Source of the DNA: Marinovum sp034669705
GTDB lineage: Bacteria; Pseudomonadota; Alphaproteobacteria; Rhodobacterales; Rhodobacteraceae
Direction of reading: 5' to 3'
Assembly (NCBI RefSeq): GCF_034669705.1
Contig: NZ_JAXMOR010000006.1
Location: forward strand, 121,763-185,762
DNA length: 64,000 nt
Shown here one piece after another: positions 16,245-24,664 of the stretch. Under the pieces are notes generated by a model that worked only from the letters and a program-made list of their open reading frames with translations, made no database searches and had not been told where the DNA came from. The position numbers were made by a program, and so were the translations under genes. Positions within the stretch are counted from its first letter, which is position 1; each line of letters begins with the position of its first letter.

Positions 16245-17105
16245 ATGGCACAGAAGTTCAACATCGCATTGTCGAGCCGGCTCTCGCCGTTTCAGAAATT
16301 CTACCTGCTGATCATCGCCGGCTTCATCCTCGGGCCGTTCATCCCGCTGATCATCCAGAGCTTTGCCTTCCGCTGGGCCTGGCCCGACCTCTTGCCTTCG
16401 ACCTGGTGGCTGGAGCAGCGCGACACCGCGATGGTGCCGCTGGCCTGGGACTACGTGCTCTCGCCCTACAGCCGGGTCTGGGAGGCGACGGTCAACACCG
16501 TGGTGATCGGCACCATTGTCACCGTGATCTGCCTTGCCATCTGCCTGCCGGCCGCCCGGGTGCTGGCGCGCGAGAAGTTTCGCGGCAAGAGCGCCTTCGA
16601 GTTCTTCCTGTCGCTGCCGCTGATCGTGCCCGAGGCCGCCATCGGCATCGCGCTGCTGATGATGTTCATCCGGCTCGGGCTGGCGGGCAGCTACGTCGGC
16701 ATCATCATCGCCCACCTGATCCCGACGATCCCCTACATGGTGCGGATGCTGACCGCTGTCTATCAGGGGCTGGGGCGCGATTTCGAGGAACAGGCGATGA
16801 TCCTCGGCGCCAACCGCTGGCAGGTGCTGCGGCTGGTGACCCTGCCGATGCTGCTGCCCGGCGTGGTCGCCGGCGCGCTCTTCACCTTCCTCGTGTCGAC
16901 CAACATCTTCCTGCTGACCTTCTTCCTCGGACAGGGCCAGATCGTCACCCTGCCGACGCTGCTGTTCTCGAAGATCGCCGGCGGCACGCTCGATGCCTCG
17001 GCGGCGGGGATCACCCTGATCGTCACCCTGCCGGGCATCATCCTGCTGATCATCTCCGAACGCTTCATCAAGGAAGAGGCCTTCGGCAAGGGCTTTGGAA
17101 ACTAA
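16245..17105 (+). CDS. ABC transporter permease
   Basis: A protein of 286 residues with six membrane helices and the EAA loop EEQAMILGANRWQVLRLVTL. It begins one base after the stop of the first permease and is clearly co-translated. The N-terminus (~20 residues) is cytosolic, followed by the first helix (FYLLIIAGFILGPFIPLII). With the first permease it makes the membrane channel of the YnjB-like importer. The next gene, a nucleoside hydrolase, starts 12 bp downstream in the same direction. Confidence 0.9.
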   Translation: MAQKFNIALSSRLSPFQKFYLLIIAGFILGPFIPLIIQSFAFRWAWPDLLPSTWWLEQRDTAMVPLAWDYVLSPYSRVWEATVNTVVIGTIVTVICLAICLPAARVLAREKFRGKSAFEFFLSLPLIVPEAAIGIALLMMFIRLGLAGSYVGIIIAHLIPTIPYMVRMLTAVYQGLGRDFEEQAMILGANRWQVLRLVTLPMLLPGVVAGALFTFLVSTNIFLLTFFLGQGQIVTLPTLLFSKIAGGTLDASAAGITLIVTLPGIILLIISERFIKEEAFGKGFGN

Positions 17106-17117
17106 GGAGACCATTCC

Positions 17118-18227
17118 ATGACCACCCCGCAAGCCATCATCGACCGGTTTCCCAAACTGGACGAGGCGCTGGTCGAGGCCCGCCTCGGCCGCCCCGGCGA
17201 CAGACCGCGCGTCATCATCGACACCGACACCGCCAACGAGATCGACGATCAATATGCCGTCGCCTGGGCGCTGCTTTCGCCCGAACGGCTCGATCTCGAA
17301 GGGGTCACCGCGGTGCCCTTCAGCTTTGCCCATCACCGCGACGAACTGATCGCCTCGGTCGACGCGCTCAAGGCGGCGCAGGCCGAGGGAGATACCGACC
17401 ACTTCATGGGCGGTCTCGGCGGCTGGGCCGAACGGCTGGTGGCGCAGGACAAGCGCGCCGAGGACGTCAATTTCGTCAGCGCAGAGGAGGGTGCCGAGCT
17501 TTCCTACCAGGAGATCCTGCGGGTGTTCGACAAATGCGGCGTGCCCTCCGAGGGCAAGGTGTTCCGCGGCACGCCGGGCTATCTCGAGAGCCTCGAACAG
17601 CCGATCGACACCGCCGCCGCGCGCTTCATCATCGAGCGCGCCCGGGCCGAGGACGACCGGCCGCTCTACATCCTCGCCATGGGGGCGCTGACCAATATAG
17701 CCTCGGCGCTGCTGATGGCGCCCGACATCATCGAGAAGATCGTCGTGGTCTGGACTTCGGGCTTTCCCTCCTACGCGCCGTTCAGCAATGTGCCCTCGCT
17801 GAACCTGGTGCAGGACCGGCTGGCCTCGCAGCTGCTGTTCGACTGCGGCGTGCCGCATGTCTACCTGCCGGGCTATCACGTCGGCGCTCAGCTCAAGCTG
17901 TCGCTGCCGGAAATGGAGCGCTTCGTGAAGGACAAGGGCGCGATCGGCGCCTACCTGCACCATCTCTACACCAACAACCCGCTGCACGAGATGTTCGCCA
18001 TCACCGACCGCGAGACCAAGAGTTGGGTGATCTGGGACATCATCAACGTCGCCTGGCTGTTCGACGAGAGCCTGGTCAGCACCCATCTGACCCGATCGCC
18101 GCTGCTCGACGACGATCTCAGCTGGCAGCATCCCGAAGGCCGGCACCTGATGCTCGAGGCCTATGATCTCGACCGCGACGCGATCTTCGAGGACATGTAC
18201 CGCGCCTTCGAGCGCGCCCCGGCCTGA
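17118..18227 (+). CDS. Nucleoside hydrolase (inosine-uridine preferring family)
   Basis: A protein of 369 residues with the calcium-binding N-terminal signature in variant form, VIIDTDTANEIDDQYAVAWA (family usual DTDPGxDD). Further conserved parts are YILAMGALTNIASAL (~190-205) and the VWTSGF strand. It hydrolyses the N-glycosidic bond of nucleosides to base plus ribose in the cytosol. AAGGAGA precedes ATG 17118. As the last gene of an ABC import operon it probably acts on the imported compound, giving an aldose that could feed the FucI-like isomerase. The NEIDD variant clade may have another N-riboside substrate. Confidence 0.85.
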   Translation: MTTPQAIIDRFPKLDEALVEARLGRPGDRPRVIIDTDTANEIDDQYAVAWALLSPERLDLEGVTAVPFSFAHHRDELIASVDALKAAQAEGDTDHFMGGLGGWAERLVAQDKRAEDVNFVSAEEGAELSYQEILRVFDKCGVPSEGKVFRGTPGYLESLEQPIDTAAARFIIERARAEDDRPLYILAMGALTNIASALLMAPDIIEKIVVVWTSGFPSYAPFSNVPSLNLVQDRLASQLLFDCGVPHVYLPGYHVGAQLKLSLPEMERFVKDKGAIGAYLHHLYTNNPLHEMFAITDRETKSWVIWDIINVAWLFDESLVSTHLTRSPLLDDDLSWQHPEGRHLMLEAYDLDRDAIFEDMYRAFERAPA

Positions 18228-18234
18228 CCGGCCT

Positions 18235-18263
18235 GCGGGCTGCGCCTCAACCGCGCAGCCCGC
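18235..18263. terminator. Bidirectional terminator-like hairpin between convergent genes
   Basis: GCGGGCTGCGC (18235-18245) and GCGCAGCCCGC (18253-18263) form a perfect 11-bp stem with a 7-nt loop. It sits just after the nucleoside hydrolase stop and includes the last codons of the convergent luciferase-like gene. No long T run is present, so termination strength is uncertain. Confidence 0.65.
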
Positions 18264-19236
18264 CCAGCACCTCCGCTGCCAGCTCGAACGACCGCACCCG
18301 CGCCGCGGGGTCGTGGATCATGCCGGTGACCATCATCTCGTCGGGCCGGTAGCGCTCAAGCAGCTCGGTCAGCCGCGCACGCGCCATCTCGGGCGTGCCG
18401 GTGGCCGAGACCGAGAGCGCGTGTTTGACCTGTGCCAGCACCGGCGCGGGGATATGCGCCGCCACGTCGGCAACCGGATGCGGCAGCTTGCCGGGCCGGC
18501 CGGTGCGCAGGTTGGCAAAGGCGAGGTACTGCGACGAGCGCAGGGTCTCGGCCTCCTCTGCGGTGTCGGCCAGGCAGACCCCGGCGGCCATCATCACGTG
18601 GGGCGCGGCCAGCGTCTCCGAGGGGCGAAACTGCGCCCGGTAGACCTCGATCGCCTGTCCCAGCATGTCTGGCGCGAAATGCGAGGCAAAGGCGTAGGGC
18701 AGGCCGAAATACGCCGCCAGTTGCGCGCCGTAGAGGCTCGAGCCGAGGATCCAGACCGGCACCTCCGTGCCCTCGCCGGGGATCGCACGGACCGCGCCGG
18801 CGGGGCCTGAGCCGAGATAGCCGATCAGCTCCTGCACATCCTGCGGAAAGGTATCCTCTGGCGACATGTTGCGCCTGAGCGCGCGGGCGGTGGCGCCGTC
18901 GGTGCCCGGCGCGCGGCCGAGGCCGAGGTCGATCCGGCCGGGATGAAGCGTCGCCAGCGTACCGAACTGCTCGGCCACCATCAGCGGCGCGTGGTTGGGC
19001 AGCATGATGCCGCCGGCGCCGATCCGCATGGTCCGGGTCACCGACGCGACATGGCCGATCACCACCGCGGTGGCCGCGCTGGCGATGCCCGGCATGTTGT
19101 GATGTTCGGCCAGCCAAAAGCGGTGATAGCCGGCCGCCTCGGCGGCGACGGCCAGATCGGCGGTATTGGCCAGCGCCTCGGTGGCTGTTGCGCCCTCGGG
19201 CACCGGCGAGAGGTCAAGAAGGGAGAAGTGCTGCAT
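18247..19236 (-). CDS. Luciferase-like flavin-dependent oxidoreductase (LLM class)
   Basis: A protein of 329 residues of the bacterial luciferase-like TIM-barrel family. Typical segments are FWLAEHHNMPGIASAAT (~40-56), RIGAGGIMLPNHAPLMVAEQFGTL (split around residues 72-95), HPGRIDLGLGRAPGTD and VWILGSSLYGAQLAA, which bind F420 or FMN in the family. I expect an FMNH2-dependent monooxygenase or reductase in the cytosol. The start has AAGGATATCGCAG upstream. The gene is divergent from the acyl-CoA dehydrogenase-like cluster (152 bp apart) and convergent with the nucleoside hydrolase, so it is probably transcribed alone. The substrate is unknown. Confidence 0.87.
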   Translation of the reverse strand: MQHFSLLDLSPVPEGATATEALANTADLAVAAEAAGYHRFWLAEHHNMPGIASAATAVVIGHVASVTRTMRIGAGGIMLPNHAPLMVAEQFGTLATLHPGRIDLGLGRAPGTDGATARALRRNMSPEDTFPQDVQELIGYLGSGPAGAVRAIPGEGTEVPVWILGSSLYGAQLAAYFGLPYAFASHFAPDMLGQAIEVYRAQFRPSETLAAPHVMMAAGVCLADTAEEAETLRSSQYLAFANLRTGRPGKLPHPVADVAAHIPAPVLAQVKHALSVSATGTPEMARARLTELLERYRPDEMMVTGMIHDPAARVRSFELAAEVLGGLRG

Positions 19237-19388
19237 CTGCGATATCCTTTTGCCTCACCTATGCACTTGCTGCAGCCGCGCCAAGCCGGGTGCCGGCATT
19301 TTCGCCCCGCCGCCGGTCTGGAACTTCTGCCCCGCCCCGCTGTTGGGTCTGGGTGTATGAACCCCCCGTGTCGGTCAAGAGGTGCCTC

Positions 19389-20528
19389 GTGCGAGATCAG
19401 TCCAGCCCCGTGTTTCCTGTCCCGCCGCATCCCCCCTCTTCCGAAATCCCCGACGATCTGTTGCCCCGTCTTGCTGCCAATGCCAGGGCCGAGGACCGCG
19501 GCGACAAGGACATCTCCGCCTCGGTCGAGGCGCTGCGCGCCGCCGGGCTGTTGCAGGCGGTGCTGCCGGGCTCGCTCGGCGGGGCGGGTCTCGGGGCCGG
19601 TGGCGCCGGGGCCGAGGCGTCGGTGCGCGGCCTGATGCGGATCGCGCAGGCCAACCTGTCGCTGGCGCGGCTCTTCGAGGGTCATGTCAACGCGGTACAA
19701 CTGGTCGACCGTTTCGCCCCCGAGACCCTGCGCCACGAGATGGCCGCGGCCGTGCGCGACGGCGCGCTGCTGGGGGTCTGGGGCGCCGATGGCAACACGC
19801 CGCTGACGCTGGCGGGCGACCGGCTGGCCGGCGGCAAGCGGTTCGCCTCGGGGCTGGGGGTGGTGTCGCTGGCGGCGGTCACGGTGAACTCCGGACCAGA
19901 GGTGCGGCTGGCGCTGGCCGAAAGCGACGCACCAGAGCGGCAGGACCCTGCGGTCTGGAGCATGCTGGGGATGCGCGCCAGCGCCTCCGGGAACTATGAT
20001 TTCAACGGGCTTCCGGCCGAGCGCTTTCGGCTCTTCGGCGCGCCGGGCGATTACCTGACCGAGCCGGGCTTCGTCTCCGGCGTCTGGCGGATCGCGGCGC
20101 TGCAGCTGGGCGGCACCTTCGGGCTGATCGCGGCGGCGCGCGACCGGCTGGCGGCGATTGACCGGCTCGAGGCCGAGGCGCAGATCACCCGGCTGGCCGC
20201 GGTGCTGCAGAGGGCCTACGGCGCCATCGGGCTGGTCGAGCGCGCCGCGCGCATCGCCGAGGGGCAAGAGGGTCGGGCGGATGCCGAGCGGGCGGTGGCG
20301 CTGTCGATCCTGGCCCGGCTCGAGACCGAGGAGATCGGCCAGACGGCGATTGCCACGGTCGAACGTGCCATCGGCCTGGCGCATTTCGACAGCGACAGTG
20401 AGACCGGCCGCATCGCCCGCGACCTTGCCACCTACATGCGGCAGGTGGCGCGCGATGCCTTTCAGCAGCGCGCCGGGCGGATCGCGCTCGCCCCGGGCCG
20501 TGACCTTTTGGAGCTCTGGCATGGATAG
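19389..20528 (+). CDS. Acyl-CoA dehydrogenase-like flavoprotein
   Basis: A protein of 379 residues with the acyl-CoA dehydrogenase layout: N-terminal helices (ASVEALRAAGLLQAVLPGSLGG), a middle beta-domain (LAGGKRFASGLGVVSLAAVT) and C-terminal helices. The usual active-site and FAD motifs are weak, so it may use an unusual substrate such as a carrier-bound or sugar-linked acyl group. Start GTG 19389 has AAGAGG 6 bp upstream; earlier in-frame GTG codons lack this. It is the first gene of a four-gene overlapping cluster with a PIG-L deacetylase, a NodS-like methyltransferase and a glycosyltransferase. The deacetylase start lies inside its last codons. Confidence 0.78.
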   Translation: MRDQSSPVFPVPPHPPSSEIPDDLLPRLAANARAEDRGDKDISASVEALRAAGLLQAVLPGSLGGAGLGAGGAGAEASVRGLMRIAQANLSLARLFEGHVNAVQLVDRFAPETLRHEMAAAVRDGALLGVWGADGNTPLTLAGDRLAGGKRFASGLGVVSLAAVTVNSGPEVRLALAESDAPERQDPAVWSMLGMRASASGNYDFNGLPAERFRLFGAPGDYLTEPGFVSGVWRIAALQLGGTFGLIAAARDRLAAIDRLEAEAQITRLAAVLQRAYGAIGLVERAARIAEGQEGRADAERAVALSILARLETEEIGQTAIATVERAIGLAHFDSDSETGRIARDLATYMRQVARDAFQQRAGRIALAPGRDLLELWHG

Positions 20529-21213
20529 GCGCGGCGGGGGGGCGTCGCGCGATCTCTGTCACTTCACCGGCGGCCGGCCGGTGATGGTGCTGGCACCGCA
20601 TCCCGATGACGAGAGCCTTGGCTGCGGCGGGCTTCTGGCGGCCTGTTTCGAGGCCGATGGCGCGCATGTGGTCTGCGTCACCGACGGGCGGATGTCGCAC
20701 CCCGGCTCGCGCGACTGGCCGGCCGAACGTCTGGCAGTGCAGCGGGAACAAGAGCTGCTGGCGGCGGTGGCGGCGCTTGGCGGGCGCACGGAAGACGTCA
20801 GCTGCCTGCGCCACCCGGATCAGGCGGCGCCAGAGGGCGGCCCGGCGGTCGAGGCAATCGCGGCGCTCTGCGAAGAACGCGACATCGGCACGCTCTTCGG
20901 CCCGGCACCCGAGGATCCGCACCGAGATCATCTGGCGGTGGCGAAGCTGGCGCGGGCGGTCTGCGCGCGGCAGCCGGGGCTGCGGCTCTTCGACTATTCG
21001 GTCTGGGCGCGCTGGCGCGGGCTCTGGGCCGAGGACGCGGCGCAGAGCTTCGAGACCAGCGGCTGGCGGGCGCGCAAAACCGCGGCGATTGCCGCTCATC
21101 GCAGCCAACTGGGCCAGCTGGTGACGGACGATCCCGAGGGGTTTGCCATGCCGCCGGGCTTTGCCAGCTTCTTTGCCGAGCAGCCCGAGCGGTTCCGTGA
21201 GGTGCGCCGATGA
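20521..21213 (+). CDS. PIG-L/LmbE-family N-deacetylase
   Basis: A protein of 230 residues with the zinc motif APHPDDESLGCGG (His27, Asp29/Asp30) and the second metal-ligand segment PHRDHLAVAKL. Members remove N-acetyl groups from GlcNAc-containing lipids or small thiol precursors. The ATG lies 8 bp inside the upstream gene and the stop overlaps the next gene by 4 bp, so translation is coupled. With a methyltransferase and a glycosyltransferase in the same transcript, the likely substrate is an N-acetyl amino-sugar made or attached by the glycosyltransferase. No signal peptide is seen, so it should act in the cytosol. Confidence 0.88.
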   Translation: MDRRGGGASRDLCHFTGGRPVMVLAPHPDDESLGCGGLLAACFEADGAHVVCVTDGRMSHPGSRDWPAERLAVQREQELLAAVAALGGRTEDVSCLRHPDQAAPEGGPAVEAIAALCEERDIGTLFGPAPEDPHRDHLAVAKLARAVCARQPGLRLFDYSVWARWRGLWAEDAAQSFETSGWRARKTAAIAAHRSQLGQLVTDDPEGFAMPPGFASFFAEQPERFREVRR

Positions 21214-21785
21214 GCGCCGTCGACCGCGCGGCGTTGCAGGGGATCTATGCCGAAAGCAGCGACCCCTGGAATTTCCGCCAAAGCACCTACGAGCAGGAGA
21301 AATTCGCCGCCACCCTCGGCGCCTGCGCCCGGATGCGCTATGGCGCGATCCTCGAGATCGGCTGCGGCAACGGCGAGCTGGCGCGGCGGCTGGCGGCCCG
21401 GACCGACCGCTATGTCGGGCTCGACGCGGTACCGCGGGCGCTGGCGGCGGCGAGCGAGGCGGTGCCGGGGGGCGAGTTCCTCTGCGCCTATTTCCCTTGC
21501 CGCCTGCCGGAGGGACGGTTCGAGCTGATCGTGGTGTCGGAGTTCCTCTATTTCCTCGACCGTGCCGGCGTGGCAGCGCTGGCCGCACAGATCGCCGAAC
21601 GCTGGCCGCTGGCCGAGGTGCTGACGGTCAACTACCTCGGCGCCACCGGAAATGACCTGCAGGGCGGGCCGGCGGCCGATCACTTCGCAGCCGAACTGGC
21701 CCAGACCCATCACTGCGATCTGAGCGTCGCGCGACCGGGCTATCGCCTCGACCGGCTGCTGCCGAAACCGGAGGCCCGGGCATGA
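21210..21785 (+). CDS. SAM-dependent methyltransferase, NodS-like
   Basis: A class I methyltransferase of 191 residues. The SAM-binding glycine motif is ILEIGCGNGE (~47-56), the second acidic residue is in YVGLDAVPRAL, and VVSEFLYFLD is the post-motif II strand. The N-terminal YAESSDPWNFRQSTYEQEKF strongly resembles NodS, which N-methylates the de-N-acetylated glucosamine of Nod factors. Overlaps of 4 bp on each side show tight coupling with the PIG-L deacetylase before it and the glycosyltransferase after it. N-methylation of an amino-sugar exposed by that deacetylase is the simplest inference. Confidence 0.83.
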   Translation: MSAVDRAALQGIYAESSDPWNFRQSTYEQEKFAATLGACARMRYGAILEIGCGNGELARRLAARTDRYVGLDAVPRALAAASEAVPGGEFLCAYFPCRLPEGRFELIVVSEFLYFLDRAGVAALAAQIAERWPLAEVLTVNYLGATGNDLQGGPAADHFAAELAQTHHCDLSVARPGYRLDRLLPKPEARA

Positions 21786-22882
21786 GCGCACTTGAGCAGA
21801 TTGGCCGGGCGATGCCGGTTGCCACCACGTTGCAAGGCCTCAGCTTTGCCGGGCCGGCTCTGGCGCGGCAGGCCACGGCGGTTGTGATCCCGGCGCTCAA
21901 CGAGGAGGCGCGGATCGGCGCCTGTCTTGCGGCCCTCGCCCGGGACCGCGAGGACCTCTGTGTCGTGGTGGTGGCCAACGATTGCACCGACGGCACGGCA
22001 GAGGCGGCCCGCGTGGCGGCGGAGCGCGCCGGCCTCGCGCTCTGTGTCGTCGAGGCAGGGTTTCACGGCCGTGGCAATGCCGGGGTGGCGCGGCGGCTGG
22101 GGATGGCCGTGGTGCAGAGCCTCCTGCCGGGGGTGCAACATCTGCTGACCAGCGACGCCGATTGCACCGTCTGTCCCGGCTGGGTGGCCAACAGCATTGC
22201 CCATCTGGGCGGTGCCGACGCGGTCTGCGGCCATGTGATCCCCGAACCGGAGGAGGAGCGTCGGCTGCCGTGGCCCTGCGTAGCGCGAGCCGAAGCCGAG
22301 CGGGCCTATACCCGTGCGACGCTGGAATTCGAGAGCCTGGTCAGCCCCGATGCCGCCAATCCATGGCCGCACCACGGACAGGCGCCGGGCGCGAGCCTCG
22401 GATTTACCCGCGCGGCCTATGTGGCGGCGGGCGGGTTCGCCAACATGGACTGCGGCGAGGATCGCGAGATCATCCAGCGGCTGAAACGCGCCGGCCGCGC
22501 GGTGGTACATGCGGCGGATGTGGGCGTGGTGGCCTCTTGCCGGGTGGCGGGGCGGGCGCGGGGCGGCATGGCCGACCGGATCGCGCGCCATATCGCCGAG
22601 CCCGACAGCCTGTGCGACGAGCGGCTGATGCCGGCCCATGCGCACTTGGCGCGGGCCGAGCGGGCGCTGCGCGGCGGGCAGACCTTTCGGCTGATCAGCC
22701 CGGTGCCGCGCAGCCTGCGCTTGCTGCCCTGGCAATTGCCAGGCGAGCGGGCGCGGCTGACGGCGATCAACGCCGCTCTTGGTGCGGTCCCTGCCGCGGC
22801 CCGCGGCGCGCTCTTGACGCAGATGCGGAGCCGCGGGGCGGACCTGTCCTGGCAGGCGTCGCCGGTTCAGGCGGCCGAGTGA
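21782..22882 (+). CDS. Family-2 glycosyltransferase
   Basis: A protein of 366 residues with the GT-A fold of family 2: AVVIPALNEEARIGACLAAL (~38-57) for the nucleotide site, VVVANDCTDGTAEAA, the metal-binding TSDADCT motif (DxD-like), and a later acceptor/catalytic region GGFANMDCGEDREIIQRLKR (ED). No clear membrane helices are present, so it is soluble or peripheral. It is the last gene of the acyl-CoA dehydrogenase/deacetylase/methyltransferase cluster and would transfer the sugar modified by its neighbours. It is convergent with the DUF475 gene, with only 1 bp between stops. Confidence 0.85.
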   Translation: MSALEQIGRAMPVATTLQGLSFAGPALARQATAVVIPALNEEARIGACLAALARDREDLCVVVVANDCTDGTAEAARVAAERAGLALCVVEAGFHGRGNAGVARRLGMAVVQSLLPGVQHLLTSDADCTVCPGWVANSIAHLGGADAVCGHVIPEPEEERRLPWPCVARAEAERAYTRATLEFESLVSPDAANPWPHHGQAPGASLGFTRAAYVAAGGFANMDCGEDREIIQRLKRAGRAVVHAADVGVVASCRVAGRARGGMADRIARHIAEPDSLCDERLMPAHAHLARAERALRGGQTFRLISPVPRSLRLLPWQLPGERARLTAINAALGAVPAAARGALLTQMRSRGADLSWQASPVQAAE

Positions 22883-22883
22883 C

Positions 22884-23987
22884 TCAGCCGCCGGCCGGCG
22901 GGTTGCCCCGCTGATAGCGGTTCCAGCGCACCGAGGACCACAGCGAGACGCCGATCAGCGCCGCGCCGCCCAACCCGGTGATGACCTCCGGGATATGCAC
23001 CAGCGACTGCATGAACATGATGATCGACAGCGCGATGATGGCATAAAAGGCACCATGCTCGAGAAAGCGGTACTCGGTCAGGGTGCCGTTCTCGACCAGC
23101 ATGATGGTCATCGACCGCACATACATCGCGCCGATGCCGAGGCCGATGGCGATCACGAAAAGGTTCTGCGTCAGGGCGAAGGCGCCGATCACCCCGTCAA
23201 AGCTGAACGAGGCGTCGAGCACCTCGAGGTAGAGAAACGCGCCGAGCCCGCCCTGTGCCGCGCCTTTGACCGCCTTCTGCGTGCTGTCGAGCAGCCCGCC
23301 CAGCACTTCGACCAGCAGGAAGGTCAGCAGGCCCCAGATCGCCGAGGTGAAGAAGACCTGTGTCTCGGCGCCATCGAGCAGCCGCGAGAAGATCAGCACG
23401 GTGACCAGCGCGATCGCCACCTCGATGCCGCGGATTGTGGCATGGCGCGCCATGCGCTTTTCCAGCCACTGCACCCAGTGCACGTCCTTTTCGTGATCGA
23501 AGAAAAAGCTGAGCCCGACCATCATCAGGAAGGTGCCGCCGAAGGCCGCGATCGGCAGATGCGCCTCCTCCATGATGAGGGCGTATTCCTCGGGTTTCAC
23601 GGCGGCGAGGGTGATCGCCTCCCAGGGGCCGATCCGGGCCGAGATCACCACGATCAGCAGCGGAAAGACGATCCGCATGCCGAAAACGGCGATCAGGATG
23701 CCCCAGGTCAGGAAGCGGCGCTGCCAGACCGGGGTCATGTTCTTGAGCTTGTTGGCGTTGACGATGGCATTGTCGAACGACAGCGAGATCTCGAGCACGG
23801 CAAGCACCGCGCAGATGAACAGGATCGTCAGCATGCCGGCCAGCGTGCCGGTGGTGGTCCAGCCGAGCCAGGCGCCAAGCGCGAGGCCGAGGCCGGTGAC
23901 GATGAAGGCCCATTTGAGATAGGAAAGCATGGAGCGGGCCGGTGCGCCGTCTTGGGCGCCACCGACGTGGGGGGTATTCTGTGCCAT
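22884..23987 (-). CDS. DUF475 integral membrane protein (TerC-like)
   Basis: A protein of 367 residues with about nine hydrophobic segments. The acidic membrane motifs EISLSFDNAIVNANKL (~66-81) and LEVLDASFSFDGVIGAFALT (~235-254) are the paired 'SFDN/SFDGVIGA' signature of the TerC/DUF475 superfamily, linked to metal-ion handling and tellurite resistance. It sits in the inner membrane. The Gln/Asn-rich N-terminus (AQNTPHVGGAQDGAPARS) is soluble. A 14-bp GC palindrome (22888-22901) is in its last codons, at the convergence with the glycosyltransferase. A 730-bp intergenic stretch lies upstream and no clear ribosome-binding site is seen, so the start is less certain than the family. Confidence 0.85.
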   Translation of the reverse strand: MAQNTPHVGGAQDGAPARSMLSYLKWAFIVTGLGLALGAWLGWTTTGTLAGMLTILFICAVLAVLEISLSFDNAIVNANKLKNMTPVWQRRFLTWGILIAVFGMRIVFPLLIVVISARIGPWEAITLAAVKPEEYALIMEEAHLPIAAFGGTFLMMVGLSFFFDHEKDVHWVQWLEKRMARHATIRGIEVAIALVTVLIFSRLLDGAETQVFFTSAIWGLLTFLLVEVLGGLLDSTQKAVKGAAQGGLGAFLYLEVLDASFSFDGVIGAFALTQNLFVIAIGLGIGAMYVRSMTIMLVENGTLTEYRFLEHGAFYAIIALSIIMFMQSLVHIPEVITGLGGAALIGVSLWSSVRWNRYQRGNPPAGG

Positions 23988-24308
23988 GATGTGAACACGT
24001 CCAGGCGGCTGGAAAAAGATCTGGTGCCGACATCACGAAAGCGCCGCCACTTTCGCCAGAGGGGCCCGGTCACCCGATTTGCAGCGCGCACGCGCTTGGC
24101 GCTTTCTGGCCTGTCGGGGCGGTTTTGTAAACGGATTCGTCGCCTCGTGGCGGTGCTGGGCCGTTCTGTGCCGAGGTGGTGGGGTGGTCCGGCCACAGAG
24201 ACGGCCTGCGGTGGCGCTTTGCGGGTCGCAGGGCCGGCGTGTCCGCTTGTAACGCTTCGCCGCCCAGGACTTGAGCCGGGGCCTCCGGCGCCGGCGGTTG
24301 GCAGGAGG

Positions 24309-24327
24309 TCCCGGGTCACGCCCGGGA
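24309..24327. repeat. REP-like palindrome, copy 1
   Basis: TCCCGGG and CCCGGGA form a perfect 7-bp stem around TCACG. It is preceded by GAGG, as is copy 2, so the two share the layout GAGGTCCCGGRTCAMG-CCGGGA. Confidence 0.6.
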
Positions 24328-24392
24328 AAATGGCGCGGCGAACGAGGCCTCCGACGCGATATCTTAAGGGCGGACAGGGTGTTGGCGGGGAG

Positions 24393-24413
24393 GTCCCGGA
24401 TCAAGTCCGGGAC
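24393..24413. repeat. REP-like palindrome, copy 2
   Basis: GTCCCGGA and TCCGGGAC form a perfect 8-bp stem around TCAAG. Palindromes of the type CCCGGATCAAGTCCGGG are frequent intergenic repeats in alphaproteobacteria; here it lies 84 bp after copy 1 in the same orientation. Confidence 0.65.
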
Positions 24414-24614
24414 GGAGATGGGGTTTATGGTGAGTGGAATGACAGGGGTCGGCAGGGAGTGGCTGTGGTTGGCAGCCCTGAGTATGCGCCTCGGATCGGC
24501 AGCATCCAGCGCACTGTCCCGACGGGTCGCTGCGGTGCCGATGACCTCTCGGGGCCGCAGCGGTTCGGAAAGGACCGAAGGAGGGCCTGAAGGGGGATCC
24601 GCCTCAGCTGCCAA

Positions 24615-24664
24615 TTTTGTCATATGAGAAAAAAATTGACAAAAGTAAACGTAACGCAGATAGT
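24615..24664 (+). promoter_or_regulatory. Promoter and candidate operator of the TauABC-type importer (TGTAAA regulon, site A)
   Basis: TTTTGTCA (24615-24622) and TGACAAAA (24637-24644) are a perfect 8-bp inverted repeat. ATTGACAAAAGTAAA (24635-24649), after a run of seven A, aligns with ATTGTCAGATGTAAA at 39062-39076 before a sulfatase gene. A promoter overlaps it: TTGACA (24636-24641), 17 bp, GATAGT (24659-24664). The ribosome-binding site GGGAGG comes shortly before ATG 24722. Confidence 0.62.

Noticed and set aside
16110..18146. A 678-codon open frame on the minus strand opposite the permease and nucleoside hydrolase genes
   Set aside because: It is an antisense shadow caused by high GC. 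The translation is His/Gln/Arg/Gly-rich without any family motif, while the plus strand has clear motif-bearing genes.
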